From the NCBI GenBank assembly GCA_910575505.1, contig CAJTFK010000011.1, forward strand, positions 58,270 through 122,269: 64,000 nucleotides of DNA, read 5' to 3'. The DNA is from Oscillospiraceae bacterium. GTDB lineage: Bacteria; Bacillota; Clostridia; Oscillospirales; Oscillospiraceae. Under the pieces are notes generated by a model. The model searched no databases, had not been told where the DNA came from, and worked only from the letters and a program-made list of their open reading frames with translations. This document shows, in pieces, positions 24,897 through 34,537 of the stretch; the stretch's first letter is position 1; the number at the start of each line of letters is the position of its first letter. A program made the translations under genes and the position numbers.

Positions 24897-26225
24897 ATGA
24901 GAAAGATTCTGGCTGTCATATTGTGTAAACTGGGCCGGGCCGCGGGAAAGCTGGTGGGCAAGGGGAGCTCCCTGCCGGGCAAGCTGGCTCTGAAAATCTG
25001 CCCGGACATCCTGGGGCGGGTGGAGCTGCCAAAGCACATCATCGCCGTCACCGGGTCCAACGGCAAGACGTCTACGGTGGAGATGATTGCCTCCATTCTC
25101 CGGGCGGACGGCAAAACCGTGGTCTACAACGAGGAGGGCTCCAACCAGATCGAGGGCGTGACGACGCTGGTGCTGGCCCACGCCGACCTGAGGGGAAGAG
25201 TGAAGGCCGACGTGCTGCTCATTGAGTCCGACGAGCGCTATGCCGCCCACACCTTCCGGTTCTTCCATCCCACAGAGTTCGTGGTCACCAACCTCTACCG
25301 GGACCAGCTCACCCGGAACGGCCACCCGGAATGGGTCTACGACTCCATTCTCCCGGCCCTGCACCCGGACACGGAGCTGATTCTGAACGCCGACGATCCG
25401 CTGTCCTCCTGCTTCGGACGGGGGCGGGAGGGGGTGAAGTGGTTCGGCCTGGACCGCTGCGCCATCGACCTGGAGAGGCCCTCCGGGGTCTATCACGACG
25501 GGGCGCGCTGCCCGGTCTGCCGCAGTCCCATGGAATACGATTACGTCCACTACAACCACATCGGGGCCTTCCGCTGCACGAATCCCGCCTGCGGCCACCG
25601 GAAGCCCCGGACGGACTACACCGTCACGGCGGTGGACCTGGACCGGTGCGAGCTTGTTCTGGACGGCGGCACGAAGCTGTCTCTGGCCTTCCCCAGCATC
25701 TATAACGTCTACAACATTCTGGCTGCCTATGCCGCCTGCCGGGAGTGCGGCGTCGGAGAGGAGACCGCCGCCGGGGTTCTCGGCAGCTACCTGCTGAAAA
25801 ACGGGCGGATGCAGACCTTCCGCCTGGGGGGGCACCACGGCACCCTGCTGACCAGCAAGCATGAGAATTCCATTGCCTACGACACCAACCTGCGCTATAT
25901 CGCCGGGCAGAAGACCGACTGCTCCGTGCTGGTGATTGTGGACGCAGTGAGCCGGAAGTACTTCACCAGCGAGACCAGCTGGCTTTGGGACGTCGACTTT
26001 GACCAGCTGAATGTCCCCCATGTGAAAAAGGTGGTCCTCTCCGGCCGGTATTGCAGCGACCTGGCCCAGCGGTTTTCCTTTACAGAGCTTTCAAACTGGT
26101 TTGTCACGCCGGATATCGCTGCTGCTGCGGCGGAGCTGAAGGCCGCCGGAGACGAAGAGCTGTACGTGGTTACCTGCTTCTCCGACCGGGACAAGCTGCT
26201 GGCCCACGTGGAAAAGGAGGGGTGA
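24897..26225 (+). CDS. murT: MurT-like amidotransferase subunit (Mur ligase family, DUF1727)
   Basis: 442 residues. In known systems MurT with GatD amidates the D-Glu of lipid II. The Mur-ligase ATP site is VTGSNGKTSTVEMI (about residue 50), a four-Cys zinc ribbon is CPVCRSPM...RCTNPACGHRKP (about 205-240), and the DUF1727 tail includes SWLWDVDF with Asp365, matching the Asp that completes the glutaminase triad. The segment that normally reads NPxGFNQ is KHENSIAYDTNL here, so this is a divergent MurT. The gatD-like gene follows after 3 bases. That partner lacks its catalytic residues (see it). Confidence 0.85.
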   Translation: MRKILAVILCKLGRAAGKLVGKGSSLPGKLALKICPDILGRVELPKHIIAVTGSNGKTSTVEMIASILRADGKTVVYNEEGSNQIEGVTTLVLAHADLRGRVKADVLLIESDERYAAHTFRFFHPTEFVVTNLYRDQLTRNGHPEWVYDSILPALHPDTELILNADDPLSSCFGRGREGVKWFGLDRCAIDLERPSGVYHDGARCPVCRSPMEYDYVHYNHIGAFRCTNPACGHRKPRTDYTVTAVDLDRCELVLDGGTKLSLAFPSIYNVYNILAAYAACRECGVGEETAAGVLGSYLLKNGRMQTFRLGGHHGTLLTSKHENSIAYDTNLRYIAGQKTDCSVLVIVDAVSRKYFTSETSWLWDVDFDQLNVPHVKKVVLSGRYCSDLAQRFSFTELSNWFVTPDIAAAAAELKAAGDEELYVVTCFSDRDKLLAHVEKEG

Positions 26226-26228
26226 GTC

Positions 26229-26960
26229 ATGGAGGTGCGGATTCTTCATGTTTATCCGGATTTGATGAGCCTTTACGGCAGCTATGCCAACATTGCCGTC
26301 CTGCGGCGGTATCTGGAGGGCCTGGGCTGCGCCGTGACGGTGGAGACCCTGGCCCCCGGCGATGACGCGGATATCAGTAAAGTTGATTTCCTTTACATGG
26401 GGGCGGGGACAGAGGGCCAGGCGCGGTTTGCCGCGGAGGACTTCGCCCGGTTCGGCCCGGCAGTGAAGGAGGCTGCCGGGGACAACGCCGCGATGCTCTT
26501 TGCCGGAACCGCCATGGAGCTGCTGGGGAAGACCGTCGCCATGGCCGGCGGCGAGGTTTACGAGGGAATCGGTCTGGCGTCCTTTGCAGCGGTTCAGGGA
26601 AAGAAACGGCTGACGGGGGACGTCTACGGCCATACGGAGCTCTATCCCGAGGCGGTTGTGGGCTTTATGAACAAGTGCGCCGTGATTTCCGGCGTCGAAA
26701 CGCCGCTGCTGTCAAAGGTGGAAATGGGCTGGGGCAATGAGGCGGAGAGAGGGCCGGAGGGCTTCCACTGGAAAAACGTCTTTGCCTCGGAGCTCACCGG
26801 CCCCCTGCTGGTGAAGAACCCCAAGCTGCTGGAGACCGTGGCCGCCGCCATCTACGCCCGCCGGGGCGCGGCCCTGCCTCTGGAGCGGCCTGGAGACGAA
26901 TGGGCGGAAAAGGGATATGCCGTGACGGAAGAGCAGCTGAAAAAGAGAGTGGAGAATTGA
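26229..26960 (+). CDS. gatD: GatD-like class I glutamine amidotransferase, predicted inactive as glutaminase
   Basis: 243 residues, co-linear with GatD along its whole length: HVYPDLMSLYGSYANIAVLRR, FLYMGAGTEGQ, GIGLASF, KRLTGDVYGHT, VGFMNK and GFHWKNVFASELTGPLLVKN. The nucleophile Cys, normally in LTICGGYQ, is replaced by Ala92 (MLFAGTAMELLG), and the active His of YLHGPLL by Thr190 (ELTGPLL). So hydrolysis of glutamine by the usual route is not possible. Gene position after murT (3-base gap) keeps the pairing. It may be a structural partner, or the complex may use free ammonia or do something else. Confidence 0.85.
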   Translation: MEVRILHVYPDLMSLYGSYANIAVLRRYLEGLGCAVTVETLAPGDDADISKVDFLYMGAGTEGQARFAAEDFARFGPAVKEAAGDNAAMLFAGTAMELLGKTVAMAGGEVYEGIGLASFAAVQGKKRLTGDVYGHTELYPEAVVGFMNKCAVISGVETPLLSKVEMGWGNEAERGPEGFHWKNVFASELTGPLLVKNPKLLETVAAAIYARRGAALPLERPGDEWAEKGYAVTEEQLKKRVEN

Positions 26961-27018
26961 GAGTGGAGAGTTGAGAGTAGAGAGTTAAGAGACGAGAGTT
27001 AAGAGTTGAGAGCGGAGA
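26944..27018 (+). repeat. Polypurine heptamer tract, copy 2
   Basis: About ten units with a 7-bp period, consensus GAGTTGA/GAGTGGA, beginning inside the last codons of the gatD-like gene (KKRVEN) and running to the terminator hairpin. Confidence 0.75.
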
Positions 27019-27055
27019 TGTCTTTTGTGGAAGGCATCTCCGCTCTTTGATTGTT
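27011..27055 (+). terminator. Terminator after the murT-gatD pair
   Basis: AGCGGAGATG pairs with CATCTCCGCT, followed by CTTTGATTGTTTG. The U run is interrupted, so it is of moderate strength. Confidence 0.6.
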
Positions 27056-27158
27056 TGGGTTCCGGTTTTTGCCGGTGCTTCCAGAATTTAAGCCTTGTCA
27101 GAAAGAGGGTTTTTCGGTATCCTAGACAGTGATATCCCACAGGAAAGGATGGAACTGT

Positions 27159-27962
27159 TTGAAAAAGCTAATTTTCAGCGCGTTTATGGCTGTGCTGGCC
27201 CTGTGCCTGCTCGCCTCGGCGGAGAGCGCCGCCCGGACCGTTCCGGTACAGGTGGACGGCGTTGCCCTGGAGGGGAAGGCCTATCTGGACGGCGGCGTGA
27301 CCTACGCGCCCCTGCGGGACCTGCTGGAAGCAATGGGCGGCTGGACCGTCCGCTGGGACAGCGGGACCGGGACGGCGGCGGCGGAATCCGAGTGCGGGAC
27401 GCTGCGCCTGACGGCCGACCCGGACCGCGATACGCTGACGCTGAACGGCGAGACCCGCCCCGCCGCCGTGACGGTGCTGGAGGGCCGGACCTATGTGCCC
27501 CTGCGACTGACGGCGGAGGCCCTGGGGGGCAGCGCCGCCTGGGACCCCTGGATGGGGGGCGCGGCTGTGACCACCGCCGGTGCGGAGCACGACGCCGTGG
27601 ACTACTACTGGCTGTCCCGCATCATCTACGCCGAGAGCGGCGCGGACTCCCTGGAGGGCCAGATTGCCGTGGGCAGCGTGGTGCTGAACCGGGTGGAGAG
27701 CGGGGACTTTCCCGACTCCATCCCCGCCGTCATCTTCGAGGGGGCGGGGGAGGATGTGGTTCAGTTTGAGCCCGTGGCCAACGGAATGGTGTATAACCCC
27801 CCTTCGGACCAGGCTATGGAGGCCGCCCGCCGGGTTCTTGCGGGGGAGACCACAGCGGGGGACTCTCTCTATTTCTACGCGCCGGCCCTGTCTCAGGGGG
27901 CGTGGATCAATGCCAGCCGCACCTATGAGCTGACCATCGGCTGCCACCGCTTTTATTCCTGA
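27159..27962 (+). CDS. Secreted SleB-type cell wall hydrolase with copper-amine-oxidase-like N domain
   Basis: 267 residues. The TTG at 27159 follows GAAAGGA by 8 bases and gives a clean signal peptide (KKLIFSAFMAVLALCLLASAES). Residues about 30-140 are a Cu_amine_oxidN1-type domain (TVPVQVDGVALEGKAYLDGG, YAPLRDLLEAMGG, TYVPLRLTAEALGG), a wall-binding module in Firmicutes. Residues about 150-267 are the SleB/hydrolase_2 domain (LSRIIYAESGADSLEGQIAV with the catalytic Glu, VQFEPVANG, TIGCHRFYS), a lytic transglycosylase acting on spore cortex or cell wall. No ypeB gene is nearby, so a spore role is not shown. Confidence 0.9.
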   Translation: MKKLIFSAFMAVLALCLLASAESAARTVPVQVDGVALEGKAYLDGGVTYAPLRDLLEAMGGWTVRWDSGTGTAAAESECGTLRLTADPDRDTLTLNGETRPAAVTVLEGRTYVPLRLTAEALGGSAAWDPWMGGAAVTTAGAEHDAVDYYWLSRIIYAESGADSLEGQIAVGSVVLNRVESGDFPDSIPAVIFEGAGEDVVQFEPVANGMVYNPPSDQAMEAARRVLAGETTAGDSLYFYAPALSQGAWINASRTYELTIGCHRFYS

Positions 27963-27984
27963 CCCCCTGAATTTTGACGGACGC

Positions 27985-28029
27985 AAATCCCCGGTTTTGC
28001 CTGCCTTTGGAGGACAAAACCGGGGATTT
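27985..28029 (+). terminator. Long hairpin after the SleB gene
   Basis: AAATCCCCGGTTTTG (27985-27999) pairs perfectly with CAAAACCGGGGATTT (28015-28029). No U run follows directly. Confidence 0.6.
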
Positions 28030-29578
<1,549 letters not shown>

Positions 29579-29614
29579 GCCCAGAGGGGACCGCCTCGGA
29601 AGGATAGAACGGCA

Positions 29615-29650
29615 AAAAAGGAACAGGACTTTACAGTCCTGTTCCTTTTT
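29615..29650. terminator. Strong bidirectional terminator
   Basis: AAAAAGGAACAGGACT/AGTCCTGTTCCTTTTT around TTAC, between convergent gdhA and rsiV. Confidence 0.9.
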
Positions 29651-29663
29651 GTGTTCCGGGGGG

Positions 29664-30527
29664 TCAGGCCAGGGGAATCTCAAACTCCGGCCAGCCCGCC
29701 GCTCCGGCGGCAATGGCGTATTTGGGGAAGACCACCACGGGGGTTCCGTCCTCCCGGAGGTAGAAGGAGGTCGTCCCGTCCACGGTGATAAAGCCGCCGT
29801 CCTCGGGAGTGAAGAAGAAGGTGAAGCCCTCGGCGTCCACGCTGGCGGCGATTTCCGCGCTGATGGCGTCGTTGCAGCGCCGGACCCAGTCCTCGCCCAG
29901 CACGTCCCGGAGGGTGATGGCGCGGTCCTCCGACAGGTCCAGATTATAATAGTACCGCTCTTCATAGGAGGCCACCCAGCCCTCCGCCAGCGTGACCACA
30001 AAGGAGACCTGGGTATCCGTCTGCCGGGTGACGGAATAGTCGATGATGACGTCCATCTCCCGGTTGCCCCATTCCTCCTCAGTGCCGCCGGTGGCGAAGA
30101 AGGCATCCTGGTAGTCGGCCCAGTCCTGCCGGGCCTTTTCCATATGCTGGTCCACCTTTTCCCGAATGACGGCGTTGACCGTCTCGGTCATGCCGCCCTC
30201 TGCCTCCAGCCGGGGAACGGACACCACGTAGTTGATGCCGCCGTCAGAGGCGTCATAAGAGATGACCGTCATAATCCGGAACAGGCCGCCCAGGACGGGG
30301 ACGTCCGCCGCGGCTTTGGCAAAGGCGGGGGACAGGTTCAGCCCCGCCAGCAGCAGGGTGAAGCAGGCGGCGGCGCTGAGCCAGCGGCGGCGCGCCTGGG
30401 TCTTTCGGGCCCGGTGGGCCCTCTGGCCCTGGCGGATGCCCGCCTGGACCCGGTCCGAGAGCTCCCGGGGGATGGGGGTCTCGTCATAGGCCTGTTTGGC
30501 TTTGCTGAATTCGTTGAACTGTTTCAT
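29664..30527 (-). CDS. rsiV: RsiV-type anti-sigma factor (DUF3298)
   Basis: 287 residues. The N-terminal cytoplasmic part (1-45) would hold the sigma factor, a membrane helix spans about 49-70, and the outer part carries the DUF3298 domain (YYYNLDLSEDRAITLRDVLG, FTFFFTPEDGGFITVDG, VVVFPKYAIAAGAAGWPEFEIPL). In Bacillus and Clostridioides RsiV binds lysozyme directly and is then cut, freeing SigV. The ATG overlaps the stop of the sigma gene (ATGA). The closeness of sequence pattern makes the assignment good, though lysozyme as signal is from family knowledge. Confidence 0.82.
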   Translation of the reverse strand: MKQFNEFSKAKQAYDETPIPRELSDRVQAGIRQGQRAHRARKTQARRRWLSAAACFTLLLAGLNLSPAFAKAAADVPVLGGLFRIMTVISYDASDGGINYVVSVPRLEAEGGMTETVNAVIREKVDQHMEKARQDWADYQDAFFATGGTEEEWGNREMDVIIDYSVTRQTDTQVSFVVTLAEGWVASYEERYYYNLDLSEDRAITLRDVLGEDWVRRCNDAISAEIAASVDAEGFTFFFTPEDGGFITVDGTTSFYLREDGTPVVVFPKYAIAAGAAGWPEFEIPLA

Positions 30528-31006
30528 TCGTCTTCCGCTCCTTCCATGGCGATGCGCAGTTTTTTGAGTCCGGCGTACAGCCGGCTCTTGACGGTGCTGA
30601 GGTTGGCTCCGGTGGCGGCGCTGATCTCTTTAAGGGTCAGCTCCTCATAGAACCGCAGCCGGATGACCGTGCCCACTTCCGCCGGCAGGGCCTCCACCTG
30701 CCGGGCCAGATGCTCGTCCGGAGGCGGCGGGTCCTCCTGCCCAGGCTCCGTCTCGGGGAAGGGCACGGTTTTGCTCCGCTGGCGGAGGAGGTCCATGCAG
30801 GCGTTGACCAGGATGTGGTAGAACCAGGGCCGGAGGGCGTCGGGGTTACGGAGGCTGTCCTGCTTCTCGAGGCTCCGGCAGACGGCGGTCTGCACCGCGT
30901 CCAGGGCGTCCTCCTGGTTTTTGAGATAGCTGAAGGCCAGCCGGTAGAACCGGTCCTGCTCCGCCGTGAGATAGGCGGTCAGGGCGCTTTCAATCGTATG
31001 TGCCAT
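30524..31006 (-). CDS. sigV: ECF sigma factor, SigV-like
   Basis: 160 residues with region 2 (FYRLAFSYLKNQEDALDAVQTAVCRSLE, RPWFYHILVNACMDLLRQR) and region 4 (LPAEVGTVIRLRFYEELTLKEISAATGANLSTVKSRLYAGLKKLR). It directs RNA polymerase to wall-stress genes when released by RsiV. The ATG at 31006 has GAAAGGA upstream; the longer open frame to 31405 is GC-rich noise. A matching ECF promoter at 31080-31106 indicates autoregulation. Confidence 0.9.
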   Translation of the reverse strand: MAHTIESALTAYLTAEQDRFYRLAFSYLKNQEDALDAVQTAVCRSLEKQDSLRNPDALRPWFYHILVNACMDLLRQRSKTVPFPETEPGQEDPPPPDEHLARQVEALPAEVGTVIRLRFYEELTLKEISAATGANLSTVKSRLYAGLKKLRIAMEGAEDE

Positions 31007-31079
31007 AGGATGATCGTCCTTTCGGGGGGAATTGCCTGGCGGCCGCCGGGGCGGCGCCGGGAAGCGCTTCTGTATAAGA

Positions 31080-31106
31080 GACGGCGGAGGGGGGAGAAAA
31101 GTTTGA
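31080..31106 (-). promoter_or_regulatory. ECF-type promoter of sigV-rsiV
   Basis: Minus strand: TCAAACTTTT with AAAC at 31104-31101, 17 bases, CGTC at 31083-31080. This is the AAC...CGTC pattern of SigV/SigM/SigW promoters and lies about 75 bases before the sigV start. Confidence 0.6.
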
Positions 31107-31617
31107 GCTGCGGAAAAATTTTTGCGGCGGGCCGTTTTTTGCTTCCGCCGGGGGAGGGAATTCCCCGGACTCCCTCTGTTTAGCTCCCGCCCGCCGCACG
31201 GCGGGCGGCTGCCTGTTTGGAGGGCTGTCAAAGGGGGACTGCCCCGGGGATGTCTGCACACACATTCGGGGAAAGCCGCCGCGTTTGAGGGCTTGAATGG
31301 CGGCTTTGACGCTGGCGGGATTTTCCGCTGAAAAGTCCGTATAAGGCGGCTGGCCTGGAACGGATGAATCACGCCGGCTTCAGTCTTGCACGGCAGAGCC
31401 CCCAATTCCGGAGCCAGTTCATCTGCGCCGGCGATCGCCGCCGCCCCGAAATTTTCCGGTTGATGCAGGCCAGCCTCCCGGGGCCGCCGGTTTTGGGCGC
31501 TTTGAGGATGCAGTACAGACGCGCTTCCGGCATACGGCGGAGAAAAGCGAAAACACCTGCGGTCCCGTGGGACAGCAGGTGTTTAAAAGCTTTGCCCGTT
31601 CATCTGCTTCTCCTCTT
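31107..31617 (-). terminator. Gap with terminator of the BTAD regulator gene
   Basis: About 500 bases without a gene. At 31551-31584 AAACACCTGC/GCAGGTGTTT (with inner GTCCC/GGGAC) and a TTTTCGCTTTT run on the minus strand end the regulator message. CCCGCCCGCCG/CGGCGGGCGG-like hairpin near 31185-31210. Nothing else recognised. Confidence 0.65.
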
Positions 31618-32877
31618 CTACTGGGAGAAGGCCATGGGGCGGAACCCGGGGGCGGCCCCGTTCCGGCTTTCCAGATTCAGGGCGGGAAGCAGGCTGAACC
31701 GGGGCGTGACGGCTATGCCGCCGAGGGTCCGGTCATAGGCGCTGAGGACCCGGTCCACAGCCATGGAGCCGTTTTCCCGGCTGGCGGTGGGAAGCAGCAG
31801 CAGATACTGCGTGGGGCTGAACTGGGTGAAGATATCTCCGGAACGGAGATTTTCCAGAATGGCGGTTTTCAGATTCCCCATGGCGTCGGCCCGCCGGGAG
31901 ACCGTCAGGCGGGTCCCCTTCTTCGGGAACAGGGTGATGACGCCCAGCTGGATAATCTCGCCGCTGCGAGCGGTGGTGCGGGCCAGCAGACGGCAGATGT
32001 TCTGGAAAACAAAATATTCGCAGAAAAAAGCGCCATTATTGGTGGCGTCCTCTCCCAGCAGAATGGTGCGGATGGTTTGCAGATCCAGCTCTTGGGCCTC
32101 CTCCGGACCGCTGAGCTCGTGATACAGGGCGGTCATCTCCCGGGAGGGGGAGACGCCCAGCTGGCTCATGAGCAGGGTGGATACATCGTTATAATACTGG
32201 GACACCGCCTGCCTGGCCCCGGTGGCGTGGAGCAGACGCATCATGAGAAGCTGGCAGCTTTCGTCATAGGGGTCCACTGTAGCGGCCAGGCGGCACAGGT
32301 CCACGGCCTCGTCCAGCCGGTCCAGGTCCCAGAGGGCCGTGGCTGCGGCACAGCAGAGATAGAGATAGCGGGAATGGTAATATGTACGGGGCGACAGGGC
32401 CCAGGGGCTGGCGGCGGCGCGGGGCAGAAAATCCCCCTGACAGAGCTCCAGGGCTTTTCTCGCGGCGCTGAGGCCCTCCTCGCTGTGGGGAGCCGCCTCA
32501 AACCGGGCCTGCAAATCGTCGAACTCCTCGGTGTCCAGCCTGATGGTCAAATCCGGGTTCCAGGTGTAGACGCCGCGCCGGTACAGCAGGACCTTTTTCC
32601 CGTCGGGGAAGCCCAGCCGCTCCAGAGTGAGCCGGGCGCGGTGAAGCAGGGTCTTCAGGGTGTTGACCGGGTTGCCGATCTCCACGTCGCCCCAAAGGAT
32701 ATCTATGATTTCCTCTTGGGGAATGCGGCGCTGGTGGAACACACAGAGGTATTGCAGAAATGCCCACTGACGCCAGGAACCGCTGTCCTGTTCGGTGATC
32801 TCGGCGTCCTGCCCCTCCGGATGGGAGAGCCGCAGAGAAAAGCCGCCCAGGGTTTTGACATACAGGATGCGCTCCAA
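31618..32877 (-). CDS. SARP/BTAD transcriptional activator with degenerate GGDEF-like C domain
   Basis: 419 residues. The TTG at 32877 has GGAGG 9 bases upstream. Residues about 1-105 are an OmpR/SARP winged helix (YVKTLGGFSLRL, RRIPQEEIIDILWGD, NTLKTLLHRARLTLERLG), and about 115-260 are the BTAD helical repeat (TEEFDDLQARFEAA, RYLYLCCAAATALWDLD, YYNDVSTLLMSQLGVSPS). The C-terminal 150 residues resemble a GGDEF domain whose signature is lost (RSGDIFTQFSPTQYLLLLP where RxGGDEFxxLLP is usual). It is divergent from the sipW fibre locus, and SARP-like heptamer boxes lie before two genes there. It probably activates that locus. The ligand of the last domain is unknown. Confidence 0.85.
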   Translation of the reverse strand: MERILYVKTLGGFSLRLSHPEGQDAEITEQDSGSWRQWAFLQYLCVFHQRRIPQEEIIDILWGDVEIGNPVNTLKTLLHRARLTLERLGFPDGKKVLLYRRGVYTWNPDLTIRLDTEEFDDLQARFEAAPHSEEGLSAARKALELCQGDFLPRAAASPWALSPRTYYHSRYLYLCCAAATALWDLDRLDEAVDLCRLAATVDPYDESCQLLMMRLLHATGARQAVSQYYNDVSTLLMSQLGVSPSREMTALYHELSGPEEAQELDLQTIRTILLGEDATNNGAFFCEYFVFQNICRLLARTTARSGEIIQLGVITLFPKKGTRLTVSRRADAMGNLKTAILENLRSGDIFTQFSPTQYLLLLPTASRENGSMAVDRVLSAYDRTLGGIAVTPRFSLLPALNLESRNGAAPGFRPMAFSQ

Positions 32878-32967
32878 TGTTCGAGTCCTCCGTTCTCCTG
32901 GCTGCCGGGGCGTTTTTGGACGCGTTTCTAAACACACATAAAGAAGCGCGAACCGCCCCGGTCTTTG

Positions 32968-32973
32968 TATTAT
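32968..32973 (-). promoter_or_regulatory. -10 element of the BTAD regulator gene
   Basis: TATAAT on the minus strand about 90 bases before the TTG start, without a clear -35. Confidence 0.45.
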
Positions 32974-33256
32974 AGCACCAATCAGAAAAAAAGGGTGCTT
33001 TTTCAGGAAAAAATTTAGCTGTATCCTAAAACGGCCTGTGATTTTGACGAATGGGAATTATTTGCTGTTTCGCCTGCAAGCGCGGATAAAAGAGGGGATA
33101 AGGCTGTGTAAATCTCCCGCTGAGACCGGATACAGGGACATTTGTCCGCGCATCGCGGAAAAACTTTGTATGAATTCACAAGGCGGTATGAGCCGTTTGG
33201 GGACGGAATTCTGTAAGCACGTGGAGGAAAAGGCCGGAAAGGTTTTATAAAAATAA

Positions 33257-33328
33257 AAAATTTTCCAGAAAATTTTTGAGAAAAAAACAGGGCGCTGTAA
33301 CCAGGCTGAAACCTTTTCGCGCTATGCT
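33257..33328 (+). promoter_or_regulatory. SARP-type promoter 1 (sipW operon)
   Basis: TGTAACC (33296-33302), 4 bases, TGAAACC (33307-33313), 9 bases, TATGCT (33323-33328). An A/T-rich tract (33257-33288) lies upstream. Heptamer direct repeats with an 11-bp period ending 8-9 bp before the -10 are the known geometry of SARP operators. No TTGACA is present, consistent with an activator-dependent promoter. Confidence 0.72.
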
Positions 33329-33409
33329 GTACCCATATCCGGCGGAGGGAGCCGCCGCCCGCGGCCGTGGGCCGCTGCAAATCTTAAGGACCAAGGAGGG
33401 ATAAATGGC

Positions 33410-33832
33410 GTGGGAGCCTCTGAGTTTAAGCCGGTCGGGCAGAGCACAGTGATTGTGCGGATCACCTCCTATGACCATATGCGGCCCCAGGGCACCCTGA
33501 TGGGTCTCGGACTGGAACGGCCTGTGTTCTTTCGCAGTCTGGCGCAGCTTCTGATGACCATGGAAATCCTGATGGATCAAAAGAACCGGCCCCAGCGGGG
33601 AGAGGAGCATCGGGCGTTTACCCGGCCCCGGCCCCTGGAGGGCGCGGAGGCGGCGGAGACCGAGGGGGCTGCTCTGGCCACCTTTCAGGTCCGGGTGCTG
33701 TTCCGGCAGAACGCCAGCTGGCAGGGGAATCTGGTCTGGGCGGAGCGGCAGATGGACGCCCGGTTCCGGAGCGTGCTGGAGCTGGTGCGGCTGATGGACA
33801 GCGCATTATCTGTGGAGGAAAGCGTAACATGA
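33410..33832 (+). CDS. Small protein of the sipW fibre locus, unknown function
   Basis: 140 residues, start GTG at 33410 with AAGGAGG 10 bases upstream; an ATG at 33405 is in another frame and stops after 15 codons. The sequence starts ASEFKPVGQSTVIVRITSYDHMR and contains LERPVFFRSLAQLLMTMEILMDQ and ATFQVRVLFRQNASWQGNLVWAE. It is soluble and has no signal peptide, so it works in the cytoplasm, perhaps as a regulator or adaptor. It overlaps sipW by 4 bases (ATGA), so the two are coupled. I do not know a family name. Confidence 0.75.
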   Translation: MGASEFKPVGQSTVIVRITSYDHMRPQGTLMGLGLERPVFFRSLAQLLMTMEILMDQKNRPQRGEEHRAFTRPRPLEGAEAAETEGAALATFQVRVLFRQNASWQGNLVWAERQMDARFRSVLELVRLMDSALSVEESVT

Positions 33833-34359
33833 ACCCTACATTAAAAAAGATATGGAATCTGATTTCGTGGGTGCTGGTGGCCGCCGTGGTGGTCCTGGCG
33901 ATTCTGCTGGCCGGCGTCCGGGTGGTGGGCCTGACCCCCTACGCGGTGCTCAGCGGCAGCATGGAACCCACCTATCCCGTGGGCTCCATGATCTACGTCA
34001 AGGCGGCGGACCCCGCCGGCGTGGAGGTGGGGGACCCCATCACCTTTTACCTGGGGGAGGGGCTGATTGCCACACACCGGGTGGTGAGCATCGACGGGGA
34101 GGGCTTTCACACCAAGGGAGACGCCAACAACACCGAGGACGGCGCCCCTGTCCGCCCCGAAAATCTGATCGGCGTGCCCCGGTTCTGCATCCCCGGGCTG
34201 GGTTATTTCTCCGCCTGGATCGCCGAGCCGCCCGGGACCTATATCGCCGGGTGCGGGGCGCTGGCCCTTCTGGTGCTGATGTTTGTGCCGGAGCTGCTGG
34301 ACGCGGCGGACGCCGCCGACAAGCGGGACGCGGAGCGGAAGAAAAAAGAGGAAGCTTAA
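33829..34359 (+). CDS. sipW: SipW-type signal peptidase I
   Basis: 176 residues, with membrane helices at about 10-34 and 133-154. The catalytic Ser44 is in LSGSMEPTYPVGS; the usual Lys is replaced by His82 (IATHRVV), and Asp97 in TKGDANNTED completes the set. This Ser-His-Asp form is the ER/SipW class, which in Bacillus processes TasA and TapA. Four substrates with SipW-type signal peptides follow within 8 kb, so processing of fibre subunits is the clear role. Confidence 0.93.
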   Translation: MNPTLKKIWNLISWVLVAAVVVLAILLAGVRVVGLTPYAVLSGSMEPTYPVGSMIYVKAADPAGVEVGDPITFYLGEGLIATHRVVSIDGEGFHTKGDANNTEDGAPVRPENLIGVPRFCIPGLGYFSAWIAEPPGTYIAGCGALALLVLMFVPELLDAADAADKRDAERKKKEEA

Positions 34360-34378
34360 AGGAATCTGAAAATCGGAA

Positions 34379-34446
34379 AGAAATTTCAGGAAATTTTGAA
34401 AAAATTTCCCGCCTGTAACCTGCCTGAAACTTTTTGGGAGTATGAT
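34379..34446 (+). promoter_or_regulatory. SARP-type promoter 2 (fibre subunit genes)
   Basis: TGTAACC (34414-34420), 4 bases, TGAAACT (34425-34431), 9 bases, TATGAT (34441-34446), again after an A/T-rich tract. Base for base it repeats promoter 1 over the two heptamers and the spacing, while flanks differ. It lies 92 bases before the first fibre subunit gene. Confidence 0.72.
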
Positions 34447-34537
34447 GCCCCCAGACTCAGGGAAAACACCCCATACGGTATCTTGTGCAACTGAAGGCTG
34501 CATGGATATAAAAAATCATTTTTAGGAGGAACCAAGC

